A stretch of DNA of 64,000 bases from Syngnathus acus (lineage: Eukaryota > Chordata > Actinopteri > Syngnathiformes > Syngnathidae): contig NW_023590235.1 of NCBI RefSeq assembly GCF_901709675.1, positions 36,385 through 100,384 on the forward strand, given 5' to 3'. The translations under genes were made by a program, and so were the position numbers. The notes under the pieces are model-generated. The model saw nothing but the letters and a program-made list of their open reading frames with translations. It did not search any database and was not told the DNA's origin. This document shows positions 11,188 to 21,612 of the stretch, one piece after another (positions within the stretch are counted from its first letter, which is position 1; the number at the start of each line of letters is the position of its first letter).

Positions 11188-11259
11188 AGGTTCCACTGAG
11201 ACTTGAACTCAAGTCGCTGGGGTGAGAGTCCACAGCACAAACCACTACAGTATGGAACC
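11188..11259 (-). tRNA. tRNA-Glu/Gln-like unit 4 of the left array
   Basis: 72 nt, same acceptor and CTC-type loop; partner of 16228-16299. A fifth, 3'-half-only unit lies at 11360-11400. Confidence 0.7.
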
Positions 11260-11563
11260 CACGGCATTACGTCATGGAAGTTACGTATATGGCTTTATGG
11301 ACCAGCTCACAAGCAAATAGTATATATACATAGGAATAGGTAAATGCCAAAATAGTTGATGTTCCACTGAGACTTGAATTCCGGTCACTGGGGTGGGAAT
11401 CTCTAAAACCACTCCAAGATCTAAAGTAAGTTCCACCAGTTGACATTGGTAACTCGGAGAACATGTGATTACTTTATCAAATACTATATGGCTCCTGTTT
11501 GCCGAGGTGTCCCTGGCACACTTTGCAAAGCAGACAACACTGACAAATAGATTTAGAAAATGT

Positions 11564-11637
11564 TGTTTTCCACCCAGTCTCAAACAGGGGGTCTTTCGCG
11601 TCTTAGAAGAACAGGATGACCAATACGCTATGGAAAC
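11564..11637 (-). tRNA. tRNA-Val-like pseudogene (left arm)
   Basis: Minus strand GTTTCCATAGCGTATTGGTC to GGAAAACA with an extra T in the acceptor 3' side. The anticodon loop is altered (TCTAAGA), so it would not read Val codons. Partner 15853-15925. Confidence 0.55.
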
Positions 11638-11933
11638 TGCTGTGACGTCCAAAGCATTTTGAGAAGCCCTGGCAAAAGTTCACCAAAAGGGAGTGAGGAA
11701 GAAAGCAGGCACTTATGTAACTTTTTGATTTGCTTTTTCAAAACTGTGCCAGCAAAAGCAATTTTTCCATACAAAGAAATAAACCGCGTCGGGGAATTGA
11801 AGCCCGATTTGCCGAGCCCAGGCTGAGTCGTTTCGCTAAAGGGTACCTGATTTGAGACTGGGTGAAAAACCAGGTTTCGCACTTTTCTTTAACTTTTGCC
11901 AAGCTCTTCAAAAGGCTATGTGTGTCAGCGGCG

Positions 11934-12005
11934 GTTTCCATGGTGTAGTGGTTATCACATTCCCTCACACGCTGGAAGGTCCCTGGTTGGAAACAAGTCT
12001 TATGA
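11934..12005 (+). tRNA. tRNA-Val(CAC)-like 3'-degenerate pseudogene (left arm)
   Basis: GTTTCCATGGTGTAGTGGTT then CCTCACACG (CAC anticodon), but the T arm reads GGTTGGAAACAAG and the acceptor does not close. Partner 15490-15561. Confidence 0.6.
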
Positions 12006-12230
12006 TCCTTTGATTTTAGGACTACCGCGTCGGGGAATTGAAAATGTGGGAGTAACAGATATTAGGTTTGTTTAATGGCAGTCAGTGCACTTCAGCAGAT
12101 GAAACAACAACGTCAACTTCAATCAGAAGGCTATATTACTGACCAAAAGCAGGAACTAGGAAGGGAATGGAGGGAAGGATAAGGTCTGTTCTGTTATCAC
12201 CTGAATGTCCTGTTATTTACTGAATGTACA

Positions 12231-13500
12231 GAGCCCCCCCGAGCACCGGCTGGAGGTCCACTGGAAAGCTCCATGATCCGTTGAAAATGCTTAGCCGCGG
12301 CCCTGGAAGCCTCGGCCGGCTAAAAAAGTTAGGCGCAGAGCCCCCCCGAGCACCGGCTGGAGGTCCACTGGAAGCTCCATGATCCGTTGAAAATGCTTAG
12401 CCGCGGCCCTGGAAGCCTCGGCCGGCTAAAAAAGTTAGGCGCAGAGCCCCCCCGAGCACCGGCTGGAGGTCCACTGGAAGCTCCATGATCCGTTGAAAAT
12501 GCTTAGCCGGGTCCCTGGAAGCCTCGGCCGGCTGAAAAAGTTAGGCGGATAGCCTCTAGGAGAACCAGCTGGAGGTCCGCTAAAAGCTCCATGATCTGGT
12601 AAAAATGCTTAGCCGGGTCCCTGGAAGCCTAAGCCGGCGTAAAAAGTTAGGCGGATAGCCTCCTGGAGCACCGGCTGGAGGTCCGCTAAAAGCTCCATGA
12701 TCCGGTAAAAATGCTTAGCCGGGTCCCTGGAAGCCTAAGCCGGCCAAAAAAGTTAGGCGGATAGCCTCCTGGAGCACCGGCTGGAGGTCCGCTAAAAGCT
12801 CCATGATCCGTTAAAAAATGCTTAGCCGGGTCCCTGGAAGCCTAAGCCGGCGTAAAAAGTTAGGCGGATAGCCTCTAGGAGAACCGGCTGGAGGTCCGCT
12901 AAAAGCTCCATGATCCGGTAAAAATGCTTAGCCGGGTCCCTGGAAGCCTCGGCCGGCTAAAAAAGTTAGGCGGATAGCCTCTAGGAGAACCGGCTGGAGG
13001 TCCGCTAAAAGCTCCATGATCTGGTAAAAATGCTTAGCCGGGTCCCTGGAAGCCTAAGCCGGCGTAAAAAGTTAGGCGGATAGCCTCCTGGAGCACCGGC
13101 TGGAGGTCTGCTAAAAGCTCCATGATCCGGTAAAAATGCTTAGCCGGGTCCCTGGAAGCCTCGGCCGGCCAAAAAAGTTAGGCGGATCGCCTCCTCTAGC
13201 TCCGGCTGGAGGTCCGCTAAAAGCTCCATGATCCGGTAAAAATGCTTGCCGGGTCCCTGGAAGCCTCGGCCGGCGTAAAAAGTTAGGCGGATAGCCTCCA
13301 TGAGCACCGGCTGGAGGTCCGCTAAAAAGCTCCATGATCCGGTAAAAATGCTTAGCCCGGGGTCCCTGGAAGCCTCGGCCGGCTAAAAAAGTTAGGCGGA
13401 TAGCCTCTAGGAGAACCGGCTGGAGGTCCGCTAAAAGCTCCATGATCCGGTAAAAATGCTTAGCCGGGTCCCTGGAAGCCTAAGCCGGCGTAAAAAGTTA
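12231..13500. repeat. 106-bp satellite array, about 12 copies (left arm)
   Basis: Head-to-tail units of 106-107 bp (unit starts at 12231, 12338, 12444). Each carries GGAGGTCC, AGCTCCATGATCCG, AAAATGCTTAGCCG and CCTGGAAGCCT. Unit variants form subtypes (CCCCCCCGAGCACC at the outer edge, CTCTAGGAGAACC inside). It runs straight into the gap, so the true length is unknown. Confidence 0.97.
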
Positions 13501-14000
13501 NNNNNNNNNNNNNNNNNNNNNNNNNNNNNNNNNNNNNNNNNNNNNNNNNNNNNNNNNNNNNNNNNNNNNNNNNNNNNNNNNNNNNNNNNNNNNNNNNNNN
13601 NNNNNNNNNNNNNNNNNNNNNNNNNNNNNNNNNNNNNNNNNNNNNNNNNNNNNNNNNNNNNNNNNNNNNNNNNNNNNNNNNNNNNNNNNNNNNNNNNNNN
13701 NNNNNNNNNNNNNNNNNNNNNNNNNNNNNNNNNNNNNNNNNNNNNNNNNNNNNNNNNNNNNNNNNNNNNNNNNNNNNNNNNNNNNNNNNNNNNNNNNNNN
13801 NNNNNNNNNNNNNNNNNNNNNNNNNNNNNNNNNNNNNNNNNNNNNNNNNNNNNNNNNNNNNNNNNNNNNNNNNNNNNNNNNNNNNNNNNNNNNNNNNNNN
13901 NNNNNNNNNNNNNNNNNNNNNNNNNNNNNNNNNNNNNNNNNNNNNNNNNNNNNNNNNNNNNNNNNNNNNNNNNNNNNNNNNNNNNNNNNNNNNNNNNNNN
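13501..14000. other. Assembly gap of 500 N at the palindrome centre
   Basis: Exactly 500 N. The sequence on the left ends ...taaaaagtta and on the right begins taacttttta..., so both sides stop at the same base and phase of the 106-bp satellite in opposite orientation. The round length suggests a scaffolder placeholder rather than a measured distance. Confidence 0.99.
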
Positions 14001-15266
14001 TAACTTTTTACGCCGGCTTAGGCTTCCAGGGACCCGGCTAAGCATTTTTACCGGATCATGGAGCTTTTAGCGGACCTCCAGCCGGTTCTCCTAGAGGCTA
14101 TCCGCCTAACTTTTTTAGCCGGCCGAGGCTTCCAGGGACCCGGCTAAGCATTTTTACCGGATCATGGAGCTTTTAGCGGACCTCCAGCCGGTGCTCATGG
14201 AGGCTATCCGCCTAACTTTTTACGCCGGCCGAGGCTTCCAGGGACCCGGCTAAGCATTTTTACCGGATCATGGAGCTTTTAGCGGACCTCCAGCCGGAGC
14301 TAGAGGAGGCGATCCGCCTAACTTTTTTGGCCGGCCGAGGCTTCCAGGGACCCGGCTAAGCATTTTTACCGGATCATGGAGCTTTTAGCAGACCTCCAGC
14401 CGGTGCTCCAGGAGGCTATCCGCCTAACTTTTTACGCCGGCTTACGCTTCCAGGGACCCGGCTAAGCATTTTTACCAGATCATGGAGCTTTTAGCGGACC
14501 TCCAGCCGGTTCTCCTAGAGGCTATCCGCCTAACTTTTTTAGCCGGCCGAGGCTTCCAGGGACCCGGCTAAGCATTTTTACCGGATCATGGAGCTTTTAG
14601 CGGACCTCCAGCCGGTTCTCCTAGAGGCTATCCGCCTAACTTTTTACGCCGGCTTAGGCTTCCAGGGACCCGGCTAAGCATTTTTAACGGATCATGGAGC
14701 TTTTAGCGGACCTCCAGCCGGTGCTCCAGGAGGCTATCCGCCTAACTTTTTTGGCCGGCCGAGGCTTCCAGGGACCCGGCTAAGCATTTTTACCGGATCA
14801 TGGAGCTTTTAGCGGACCTCCAGCCGGTGCTCCAGGAGGCTATCCGCCTAACTTTTTACGCCGGCTTAGGCTTCCAGGGACCCGGCTAAGCATTTTTACC
14901 AGATCATGGAGCTTTTAGCGGACCTCCAGCTGGTTCTCCTAGAGGCTATCCGCCTAACTTTTTCAGCCGGCCGAGGCTTCCAGGGACCCGGCTAAGCATT
15001 TTCAACGGATCATGGAGCTTCCAGTGGACCTCCAGCCGGTGCTCGGGGGGGCTCTGCGCCTAACTTTTTTAGCCGGCCGAGGCTTCCAGGGCCGCGGCTA
15101 AGCATTTTCAACGGATCATGGAGCTTCCAGTGGACCTCCAGCCGGTGCTCGGGGGGGCTCTGCGCCTAACTTTTTTAGCCGGCCGAGGCTTCCAGGGCCG
15201 CGGCTAAGCATTTTCAACGGAACATGGAGCTTTTAGCGGAGCTCCAGCCGGTGCTCGGGGGGGCTC
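14001..15266. repeat. 106-bp satellite array, about 12 copies (right arm)
   Basis: Mirror of 12231-13500 with nearly the same length and the same order of unit subtypes, again with CGGGGGGGCTC-type units at the outer edge. Confidence 0.97.
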
Positions 15267-15489
15267 TGTACATTCAGTAAATAACAGGACATTCAGGTGA
15301 TAACAGAACAGACCTTATCCTTCCCTCCCATTCCCTTCCTAGTTCCTGCTTTTGGTCAGTATATAGCCTTCTGATTTGAAGTTTGACGTTGTTGTTTCAT
15401 CTGCTGAAGTGCACTGACTGCCATTAAACAACCTAATATCTGTTACTCCACATTTTCAATTCCCCGACGCGGAGTCTAAAATCAAAAGG

Positions 15490-15561
15490 ATCATAAGACT
15501 TGTTTCCAACCAGGGACCTTCAGCGTGTGAGGGAATGTGATAACCACTACACCATGGAAAC
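15490..15561 (-). tRNA. tRNA-Val(CAC)-like degenerate pseudogene (right arm)
   Basis: Mirror of 11934-12005; CAC anticodon loop kept, T arm and acceptor lost. Confidence 0.6.
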
Positions 15562-15852
15562 CGCGCTGACACACATAGCCTTTTGAAGAGCTTGGCAAAA
15601 GTTAAAGAAAAGTGCGAAACCTGGTTTTCACCCAGTCTCAAATCAGGTACCCTTTAGCGAAACGACTCAGCCTGGGCTCGGCAAATCGGGCTTCAATTCC
15701 CCGACGCGGTTTATTTCTTTGTATGGAAAAATTGCTTTTGCTGGCACAGTTTTGAAAAGCAAATCAAAAAGTTCATAAGTGCCTGCTTTCTTCCTCACTC
15801 CCTTTTGGTGAACTTTTGCCAGGCTTCTCAAAATGCTTTGGACGTCACAGCA

Positions 15853-15925
15853 GTTTCCATAGCGTATTGGTCATCCTGTTCTTCTAAGACGCGAAAGACC
15901 CCCTGTTTGAGACTGGGTGGAAACA
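15853..15925 (+). tRNA. tRNA-Val-like pseudogene (right arm)
   Basis: 73 nt GTTTCCATAG...GGAAACA. The acceptor GTTTCCA pairs with TGGAAAC. The anticodon loop TCTAAGA is not a Val loop. Lacks the extra T of the left copy. Confidence 0.6.
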
Positions 15926-16227
15926 ACATTTTCTAAATCTATTTGTCAGTGTTGTCTGCTTTGCAAAGTGTGCCAGGGACACCTCGGCAAACAGGAGCCA
16001 TATAGTATTTGATAAAGTAATCACATGTTCTCCGAGTTACAATGTCAACTGGTGGAACTTACTTTAGATCTTGGATGGTTTTAGAGATTCCCACCCCAGT
16101 GACCGGAATTCAAGTCTCAGTGGAACATCAACTATTTTGGCATTTACCTATTCCTATGTATATATACTATTTGCTTGTGAGCTGGTCCATAAAGCCATAT
16201 ACGTAACTTCCATGACGTAATGCCGTG

Positions 16228-16299
16228 GGTTCCATACTGTAGTGGTTTGTGCTGTGGACTCTCACCCCAGCGACTTGAGTTCAAGTCTCAGTGGAACCT
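16228..16299 (+). tRNA. tRNA-Glu/Gln-like unit a of the right array
   Basis: 72 nt. Acceptor GGTTCCA/TGGAACC resembles tRNA-Gln; A box-like TGTAGTGGTT, B box GAGTTCAAGTC. The loop CTCTCAC is the same as a tRNA-Glu(CTC) loop. The mixed identity makes charging hard to predict. Confidence 0.68.
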
Positions 16300-16394
16300 C
16301 AACTATTTTGGCATTTACCTATTCCCATGTATGCTATTTGCTTGTGAGCTGCTCTATAAAACCATATAGGTAACTTCCATGGATTAGTAGTGTG

Positions 16395-16466
16395 GGTTCC
16401 ATACTGTAGTGGTTAGTACTCTAGACTCTCACCCCAGCGCCCTGCGTTCAAGTCTCAGTGGAACCT
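16395..16466 (+). tRNA. tRNA-Glu/Gln-like unit b of the right array
   Basis: Same layout; anticodon stem CTAGA/CCCAG has mismatches, T-arm GCGTTCAAGTC. CTC anticodon. Confidence 0.65.
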
Positions 16467-16569
16467 CAACTATTTTGGCATTTACCTATTCCTATTTATA
16501 CTATTCCTATATCTGGCTTGTGAGCTGCTCCATAAAACCATATACGTAACTTCCATGGAATATTGGTGT

Positions 16570-16642
16570 GCGTTCCATAGTGTAGTGGTTAATGCTCTGG
16601 TCTCTCACCCCAGTGACCTGAGTTCAAGTCTCAGTGGAACCT
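16570..16642 (+). tRNA. tRNA-Glu/Gln-like unit c of the right array
   Basis: 5' end starts GCGTTCCATAG, so the acceptor is shifted or mutated. CTC-type loop and GAGTTCAAGTC B box kept. Confidence 0.6.
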
Positions 16643-16737
16643 GAACTATTTTGACATTTACCTATTCCTATCTATGCTATTTGCTTGTGAGCTGCTCCAT
16701 AAACCCATATAGCTAACTTCCATGGATTAATGGTGTG

Positions 16738-16809
16738 GGTTACATACTCTAGTGGTTAGTGCTCTGGACTCTCACCCCAGCGACCAGAGTTCAAGTCTCA
16801 GTGGAACCT
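16738..16809 (+). tRNA. tRNA-Glu/Gln-like unit d, right arm only
   Basis: 72 nt, GGTTACATACTCTAGTGGTT, CTC-type loop, GAGTTCAAGTC. No counterpart exists in the left arm between units 1 and 2. This extra unit plus its spacer accounts for most of the length difference between the arms. Confidence 0.7.
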
Positions 16810-16904
16810 CAAGTACTTTGGCATTTACCTATTCCTATCTATACTATTTACTTGTGAGCTGCTCCATAAAACCATATAGGTAACATCCATGAAGTAATGG
16901 CGTG

Positions 16905-16976
16905 GGTTCTGTAGTGTAGTGGTTAGTGCTCTGTACTCTCACCCCAGCGACCTGAGTTCAAATCCCAGTGGGACCA
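16905..16976 (+). tRNA. tRNA-Glu/Gln-like unit e of the right array
   Basis: GGTTCTGTAGTGTAGTGGTT, loop ACTCTCACC, T arm GAGTTCAAATC, 3' GGGACCA with an encoded CCA-like end. Right partner of left unit 1. Confidence 0.65.
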
Positions 16977-17049
16977 AAAATATCTTATCCTTGAAAAATT
17001 TGCAACAGAGTTGCTCGTGTGCTCCCCCATAAAACCATATACCGTATGC

Positions 17050-17832
17050 TAGAGTTAGGGTGGTAAGGGTAAGGCCTAGGGTTAGAGCTAGGGTTGGGTT
17101 AGAGCTAGGGTTGGGTTAGAGCTAGGGTTAGGGTTAGGAATAGGGTAAGAGGTAGGGTTAAGGCTAGGGCTAGGGTTAGGGTAAGAGGTAGGGTAAAGGT
17201 TAGAGCTAGGGCTAGGGTTAGGACTCTCACCCCAGCGATGGAAAAAAATGGCCAAAAAGAAAGGTGAGGGGTAAGAGCTAGGGTTAGGATTACGGTTAGA
17301 GTAAGAGCTAGGGTTAAGGTTAGAGCTAGGGTTAGAGCTAGGGTTAGGGTTAGGAATAGGGTAAGAGCTAGGGTTGGGTTAGAGCTAGGGCTAGGGTTAG
17401 GAATAGGGTAAGAGGTAGGGTTGAGGTAGGAATAGGGTTAGAGCTAGGGTTAGGAATAGGGTAAGAGGTAGGGTTAGGGTAAGAGGAAGGGTTAAGGTTA
17501 GAGCTAGGGTTAGGACTCTCACCCCAGCGACCTGAGTTCAAGTCTCAGTGGAAAAAAATGGCCAAAAAGAAAGGTGAGGGGTTAGAGCTAGGGTAAGAGC
17601 TAGGATTAGGGTTAGGTTTAAGGTTAGAGCTAGGGTTAGGGTTAGGAATAGGGTAAGAGCTAGGATTAGGGTAAGAGTTAGGGTTAGGGTTACAGTTAGG
17701 GTTAGAGCTAGGGTTAGGGTTAGGAATAGGGTAAGGGTTAGGAATAGGGTAAGAGGTAGGGTTAAGGTTAGAGCTAGGGCTAGGGTTAGGGTAAGAGGTA
17801 GGGTTACGGTTAGAGCTAGGGCTAGGGTTAGG
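17050..17832. repeat. Telomere-like TTAGGG repeat mixed with tRNA 3' halves (right arm)
   Basis: Mirror of 9869-10606. Tracts of TTAGGG, TTAGAGCTAGGG and AATAGGGTAAGAG. tRNA 3' halves follow each block at 17221 (with an 18-base deletion), 17512 and 17831, each continuing into GGCCAAAAAGAAAGGTGAG. Confidence 0.9.
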
Positions 17833-17875
17833 ACTCTCACCCCAGCGACCTGAGTTCAAGTCTCAGTGGAAGAAA

Positions 17876-19359
17876 ATGGCCAAAAAGAAAGGTGAGTTTG
17901 TAAAACTGCAGTTTAAGGTCAGTACTCGTTTTCAATATTGATTTTTATTTATTTCTTTTTTAATTCCACCACTTTTAAATAGTCCATTACATTCATATCT
18001 GCTCCTGTCTAGTATTTACCAAAATCCAAATTTGGTTCCAACAAGATTGGTTCTACAGGACATTATTGTAATAAATAACTCCTTATGAGCACAAGTGTAG
18101 ATAGTTTTTTTTTCTCTTTAGTTTGCTGTTAGAAACTGTACCCTTGATCCGTGTGTTTGCTGTCCTAATAAGATAAGTTTAACATATTTTTTTCTGTACT
18201 TAAAAATCATCATTTCAGATGGGCTGATGCCAGAAGTCATAGAAGTGACCTCTTGTACCTTCACATCTCGTGGCCCAAGTAATGAAAAGTCTGCCAAAAA
18301 GTGAGGTGAGTTTGGAGTAATCCTTTTCAATATATAACTTTATCACGGTTGCTTTTAAATTGTCCAATTGTTACTACTGTATCAGTATCTAATTATCCTC
18401 ACATATGCTGCTTACTAAGATTTAGATGACCCAAGCAAGATATATTAAACACCACGACTTTTTTTCTTAGACATGTAAGGTCTAAAGTTTAGACCTTTTT
18501 TCAATCATAGTTGAATTTTGTGATAAAATGAAAATTAACCCATCCAAATTTATTTATATCATCTTTGTTTGTCTATGTGTAGCACGTTATCAAAGCAAAT
18601 TCCCCATACATGTAAAACACTGTCTGAAAAAAGTTTTTTTCAGATTTTTATTTTCCCTGATTTTGCAACAACTTGTATCTGTTCTTAATGGTTTTGTCAG
18701 AGAAATGGTGCATCCCAATGTGCTGCCTGTGCAACCTCTGTAGGGGCCAGGAATTGCTTCATCTACCAGCAGTGACACTCTGGTCAAATGCAAAACTGCT
18801 TAAAAGTAGTCAAGAAAATGAGAGACCTCTTTCCCCCACCTCCAAAACTGGGGCCATTCTAATATTGCCCTTTTGTGCATCTATTTTTAATTTTGTTAAT
18901 ATGAAAACAGCTGACACTGAAGACCACCGAGCAACTTAAATGACCGGATTAATATCCCAGATAATAACTGATTTACTTATGTCTATTGTGGGCTCATCAC
19001 CGTTGACAAAGATAGTTGACTTTTTAAAATATCTCATTTAAATTATTTTGTCGGACTATTGTACATAAAGTGAATGTATTCTTTATGCAGTCTTGTTCTA
19101 ATTAAGTTGTCAACTAAAAAGTGCTCTTCTTATGCCCTTAGGTAAAGAAAAAGTTGTGAAAAGAAGCTGGACCCCAGAGGAATGTGCTGCAGTAAATAAA
19201 CATTTAAGGAAGTATATATTGACAAATCAGGTTCCTGGTAAGTTTGACTGCGAGAGATGCATTGCTGCAGAACCACAAGCACTGAGTAACAGAGACTGGA
19301 AAGCTGTTAAGTACTTTGTCAAAAATAGAATAACCACCATGAGGAGAAAATATGAGTGA
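17876..19359 (+). pseudogene. Three-exon gene remnant ending in a SANT/Myb-like exon (right arm)
   Basis: Three exon-like pieces have splice signals. ATGGCCAAAAAGAAAG at 17876-17891 is followed by GTGAGT. A piece at 18219-18305 is preceded by CATTTCAG and followed by GTGAGT; it encodes PEVIEVTSCTFTSRGPSNEK and then has a stop just before the donor. A last exon at 19142-19359 follows a CTTCTTATGCCCTTAG acceptor and ends in TGA. The last exon reads KRSWTPEECAAVNKHLRKYI, then VPGKFDCERCIAAEP and NRDWKAVKYFVKNR, which looks like a SANT/Myb-like C-terminal domain found in several uncharacterised fish proteins; I cannot name the gene. The middle-exon stop and missing upstream exons suggest a pseudogene. 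Confidence 0.5.
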
Positions 19360-19730
19360 AAGAGCTTCCCTTAACAGAGGTAGAAACACATGGCTGGTCC
19401 TGTTTCACCATTTGTTCACTATTTGTCATGTGTGTATAGGTGGACCTCTTAAGGTTGAAATATTAAAAGCGAGCCCCATAACTGACTAAAAATCTCATGT
19501 GTGTAAAGGTGGACCCCGCAAAGCCTGAAGGTTAGAAACAGGCCCCACATGTGACTGAAAAACTGACATGTAAAATAAAGTTTTGAATTGTGTTTATTGA
19601 AAGTGATTTTTAGTAACAAGATTTTTTTTGAGACTTGCCTGATTTTTTTCATAGTTCTTGGACCACTAGAAAGGGTGGACCCCACAACTCAGTAAAGTAC
19701 TTTGGGTCCTGCAGAGGGAGGTTAACAAGG

Positions 19731-19800
19731 ATGCGTGTGTGTGTGTGTGTGCGTGTGCGCGCGTGTGTGTGTGCGCGTGTGTGCGCGTGCGTGTGTGTGT
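19731..19800. repeat. GT/GC microsatellite (right arm)
   Basis: Partner of 7913-7981; differs from it in the order of GT and GC dinucleotides, a normal fast-evolving difference between copies. Confidence 0.9.
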
Positions 19801-19872
19801 CTATTCCATGGTGTTATGATTAGCACTCTGGACTCTGAATCCCGTGATCCGAGTTTTAAGTTTCAGTGGGAC
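19801..19872 (+). tRNA. tRNA-Gln(CTG)-like sequence (right arm)
   Basis: Mirror of 7841-7912; CTG anticodon loop CTCTGAA kept. Confidence 0.65.
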
Positions 19873-19993
19873 CTCAAATATTTAGTCAAATAGTATTTGA
19901 TAAAGTAATCAATCACATGTTCTCCGAGTTACATATACGGTCATATGCAAAAGTATCATTTGTATGCAAAATCTATTTCAAGATTTTCCTTTA

Positions 19994-20685
19994 TCAAAGT
20001 CAAAAGTCAAAGTCAAAGTCTGCTTTATTGTCAATTTCTTCACATTCCAAGACACACAAAGAAATCGAAATTACGTTCCCACTATCCCACGGTGACAAGA
20101 CATAGTACACAATATACATACAAGTAAACAACACGAAAAATAAAAACAAGAAGGCACAAACAATGAATAAATAAGAGTGATGAATAAATAATAAATAAAT
20201 AAATAACATAATAAATAAGAGGAGCAAAAATGGAGCAAGTGTGCATACAGCAGACAGTCAGAATATACCGCAAAAGTACAGGACGCTACGCAGAAGGGGG
20301 GAGAGAGTTCAGGATCATAACAGCCTGGAGTATGAAGCTGTTGGTGAGTCTGGTGGTGCGGAAGCGCAGGCTCCTGTACCTCTTCCCAGAGGGCAGAAGA
20401 TCAAACAAAGAGTGAGCGGGGTGACTCACATCACTCACGATCGCGGTCGCCTTGCGGGTGAGATGGGAGGTGTAAATGTCCTTCAGGGAGGGGAGTGAAG
20501 CACCAATAATCTTACCAGCTGTGTTCACTATGCGCTGCAGGGCCTTCATGTTGTATTCAGTGCAGCTACCACCCCAAACAGCGATACAACTGGAGAGGAT
20601 GCTCTCAATGGTGCCACGGTAGAATGTAGTCATGACGGCCGGAGGAGCACTTGCTCGCCTGTTCAGAGGCAATATCAGTAAAATA
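19994..20685 (-). mobile_element. 5'-truncated L2-type LINE, C-terminal end (right arm)
   Basis: Mirror of 7030-7722; the frame runs from 20672 to a stop at 20286 and has the same [10 protein letters not shown] box. Confidence 0.88.
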
Positions 20686-20705
20686 TATCATATAATGGAC
20701 AGACA

Positions 20706-21370
20706 CAATGATATTTGAGAAGTGAAATGAAGTTTATGGGACTTTCAGATTTGTCAAGAAGAATGGTGAAATATACCTTCAACCAGAATCCACACTCATT
20801 GGAAGCTATAGGAAGTGTCTAGAGCAGTGATTCTTAACCTTGTTGGAGGCACTGAACCCCACCAGTTTCATATGCCCATTCACCGAACCCCTCTTTTGTG
20901 AATATATATTTATTTTTTTCAAATTGAAGACAGAGATGTTTTTACTGGTGCACAAAATGAGCCGTGCATAAACATCACCTTGTTCAAAGAATAGAACCAA
21001 CACAATGCATGAATTCACAACAAATGACATACCAGCAAATCAGTGTGACTTCTGCTGTTGCCTTTGCGAGACCAGTTCAGATATGCGAATTTATTAATCA
21101 GGTGTGTTTGGACCTCCGGAGTGGAGGCTCTGCCGAACCCCTGAAACCGACTCACCGAACCCCTAGGGTTCGACCGAACCCAGGTTAAGAACCACTGGTC
21201 GAGAGGCTGTTATTTCTGCAAAAGGAGGATCTACTAAATATTGATATTGAAATATTGTCATTTTTCTCTTGGGGTGCCCAAATTTATGTACCTGCCTACT
21301 TTTGATGAAATAATGATTGCACACTGTCTGCAAATCCAATAAACTTCATTTCACTTCTCAAATATCACTG
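20706..21370. mobile_element. Tc1-like remnant with internal hAT MITE (right arm)
   Basis: Mirror of 6344-7008. Confidence 0.68.
20825..21197. mobile_element. hAT MITE (right arm)
   Basis: Mirror of 6518-6889; flanks GTCTAGAG and GTCGAGAG form the 8-bp duplication with one mismatch. Confidence 0.88.
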
Positions 21371-21450
21371 CCGCCATCCACCGTGTATGGATTCGGGCTC
21401 GCGCCCAAAATTGAATTGGGCTAGTTGATCAACAGCAACGTTTTAAAGAA

Positions 21451-21522
21451 GGGCTTGTCTGGGAGTTGAACCCAGGACCTCCGACACCCAAAGCAAGAAT
21501 CATACCCCTAGACCAACGAGCC
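21451..21522 (-). tRNA. tRNA-Pro(TGG)-like gene (right arm)
   Basis: Mirror of 6192-6263. Confidence 0.72.
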
Positions 21523-21612
21523 ATGACGGAAGCTTGCAGACCATGTTACATTCCGTGTAACGTTGGCCTGTCAAACGCTCCACATAATGATAGACAACAG
21601 TGTTTCCAAGAA

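Larger units (their letters stand above)
11401..12230. other. tRNA-Val-like and unassigned spacer (left arm)
   Basis: Holds two tRNA-Val-like sequences (11564-11637 and 11934-12005), a CCGCGTCGGGGAATTGAA motif present twice (near 11788 and 12027), and about 230 bp of ordinary sequence before the satellite. No gene seen. Confidence 0.6.
1..13500. repeat. Left arm of a large inverted repeat (palindrome)
   Basis: The whole segment is repeated in reverse complement at 14001-27721. Paired positions add to about 27722 at the outer end (490 and 27232), about 27715 in the middle (6518 and 21197), and about 27500 near the centre (12231 and 15266). The drift comes from indels, mainly one extra tRNA-like unit in the right arm. 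The arm is cut by the window edge, so its true outer limit is unknown. Element order and nesting are identical in both arms. Confidence 0.97.
15267..16227. other. tRNA-Val-like and unassigned spacer (right arm)
   Basis: Mirror of about 11260-12230. Contains tRNA-Val-like sequences at 15490-15561 and 15853-15925 and a tRNA 3' half at 16087-16127. Nothing else recognised. Confidence 0.6.

Noticed and set aside
13431-14070. 204-residue frames across the gap
   Set aside because: They are produced by reading N as coding; only satellite flanks are real.
12231-15266. CRISPR array
   Set aside because: Units are 106-bp head-to-tail satellite repeats without distinct spacers, in a eukaryotic context.
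9869-17832. Telomere-telomere fusion at the palindrome centre
   Set aside because: A head-to-head fusion would give TTAGGG then CCCTAA; here the order on the plus strand is CCCTAA (left) then TTAGGG (right), and the tracts lie about 3 kb from the centre on each side.
18673-18939. 88-residue frame between the exon-like pieces
   Set aside because: Lies in the presumed intron, has no motif, and its mirror in the other arm is equally featureless.
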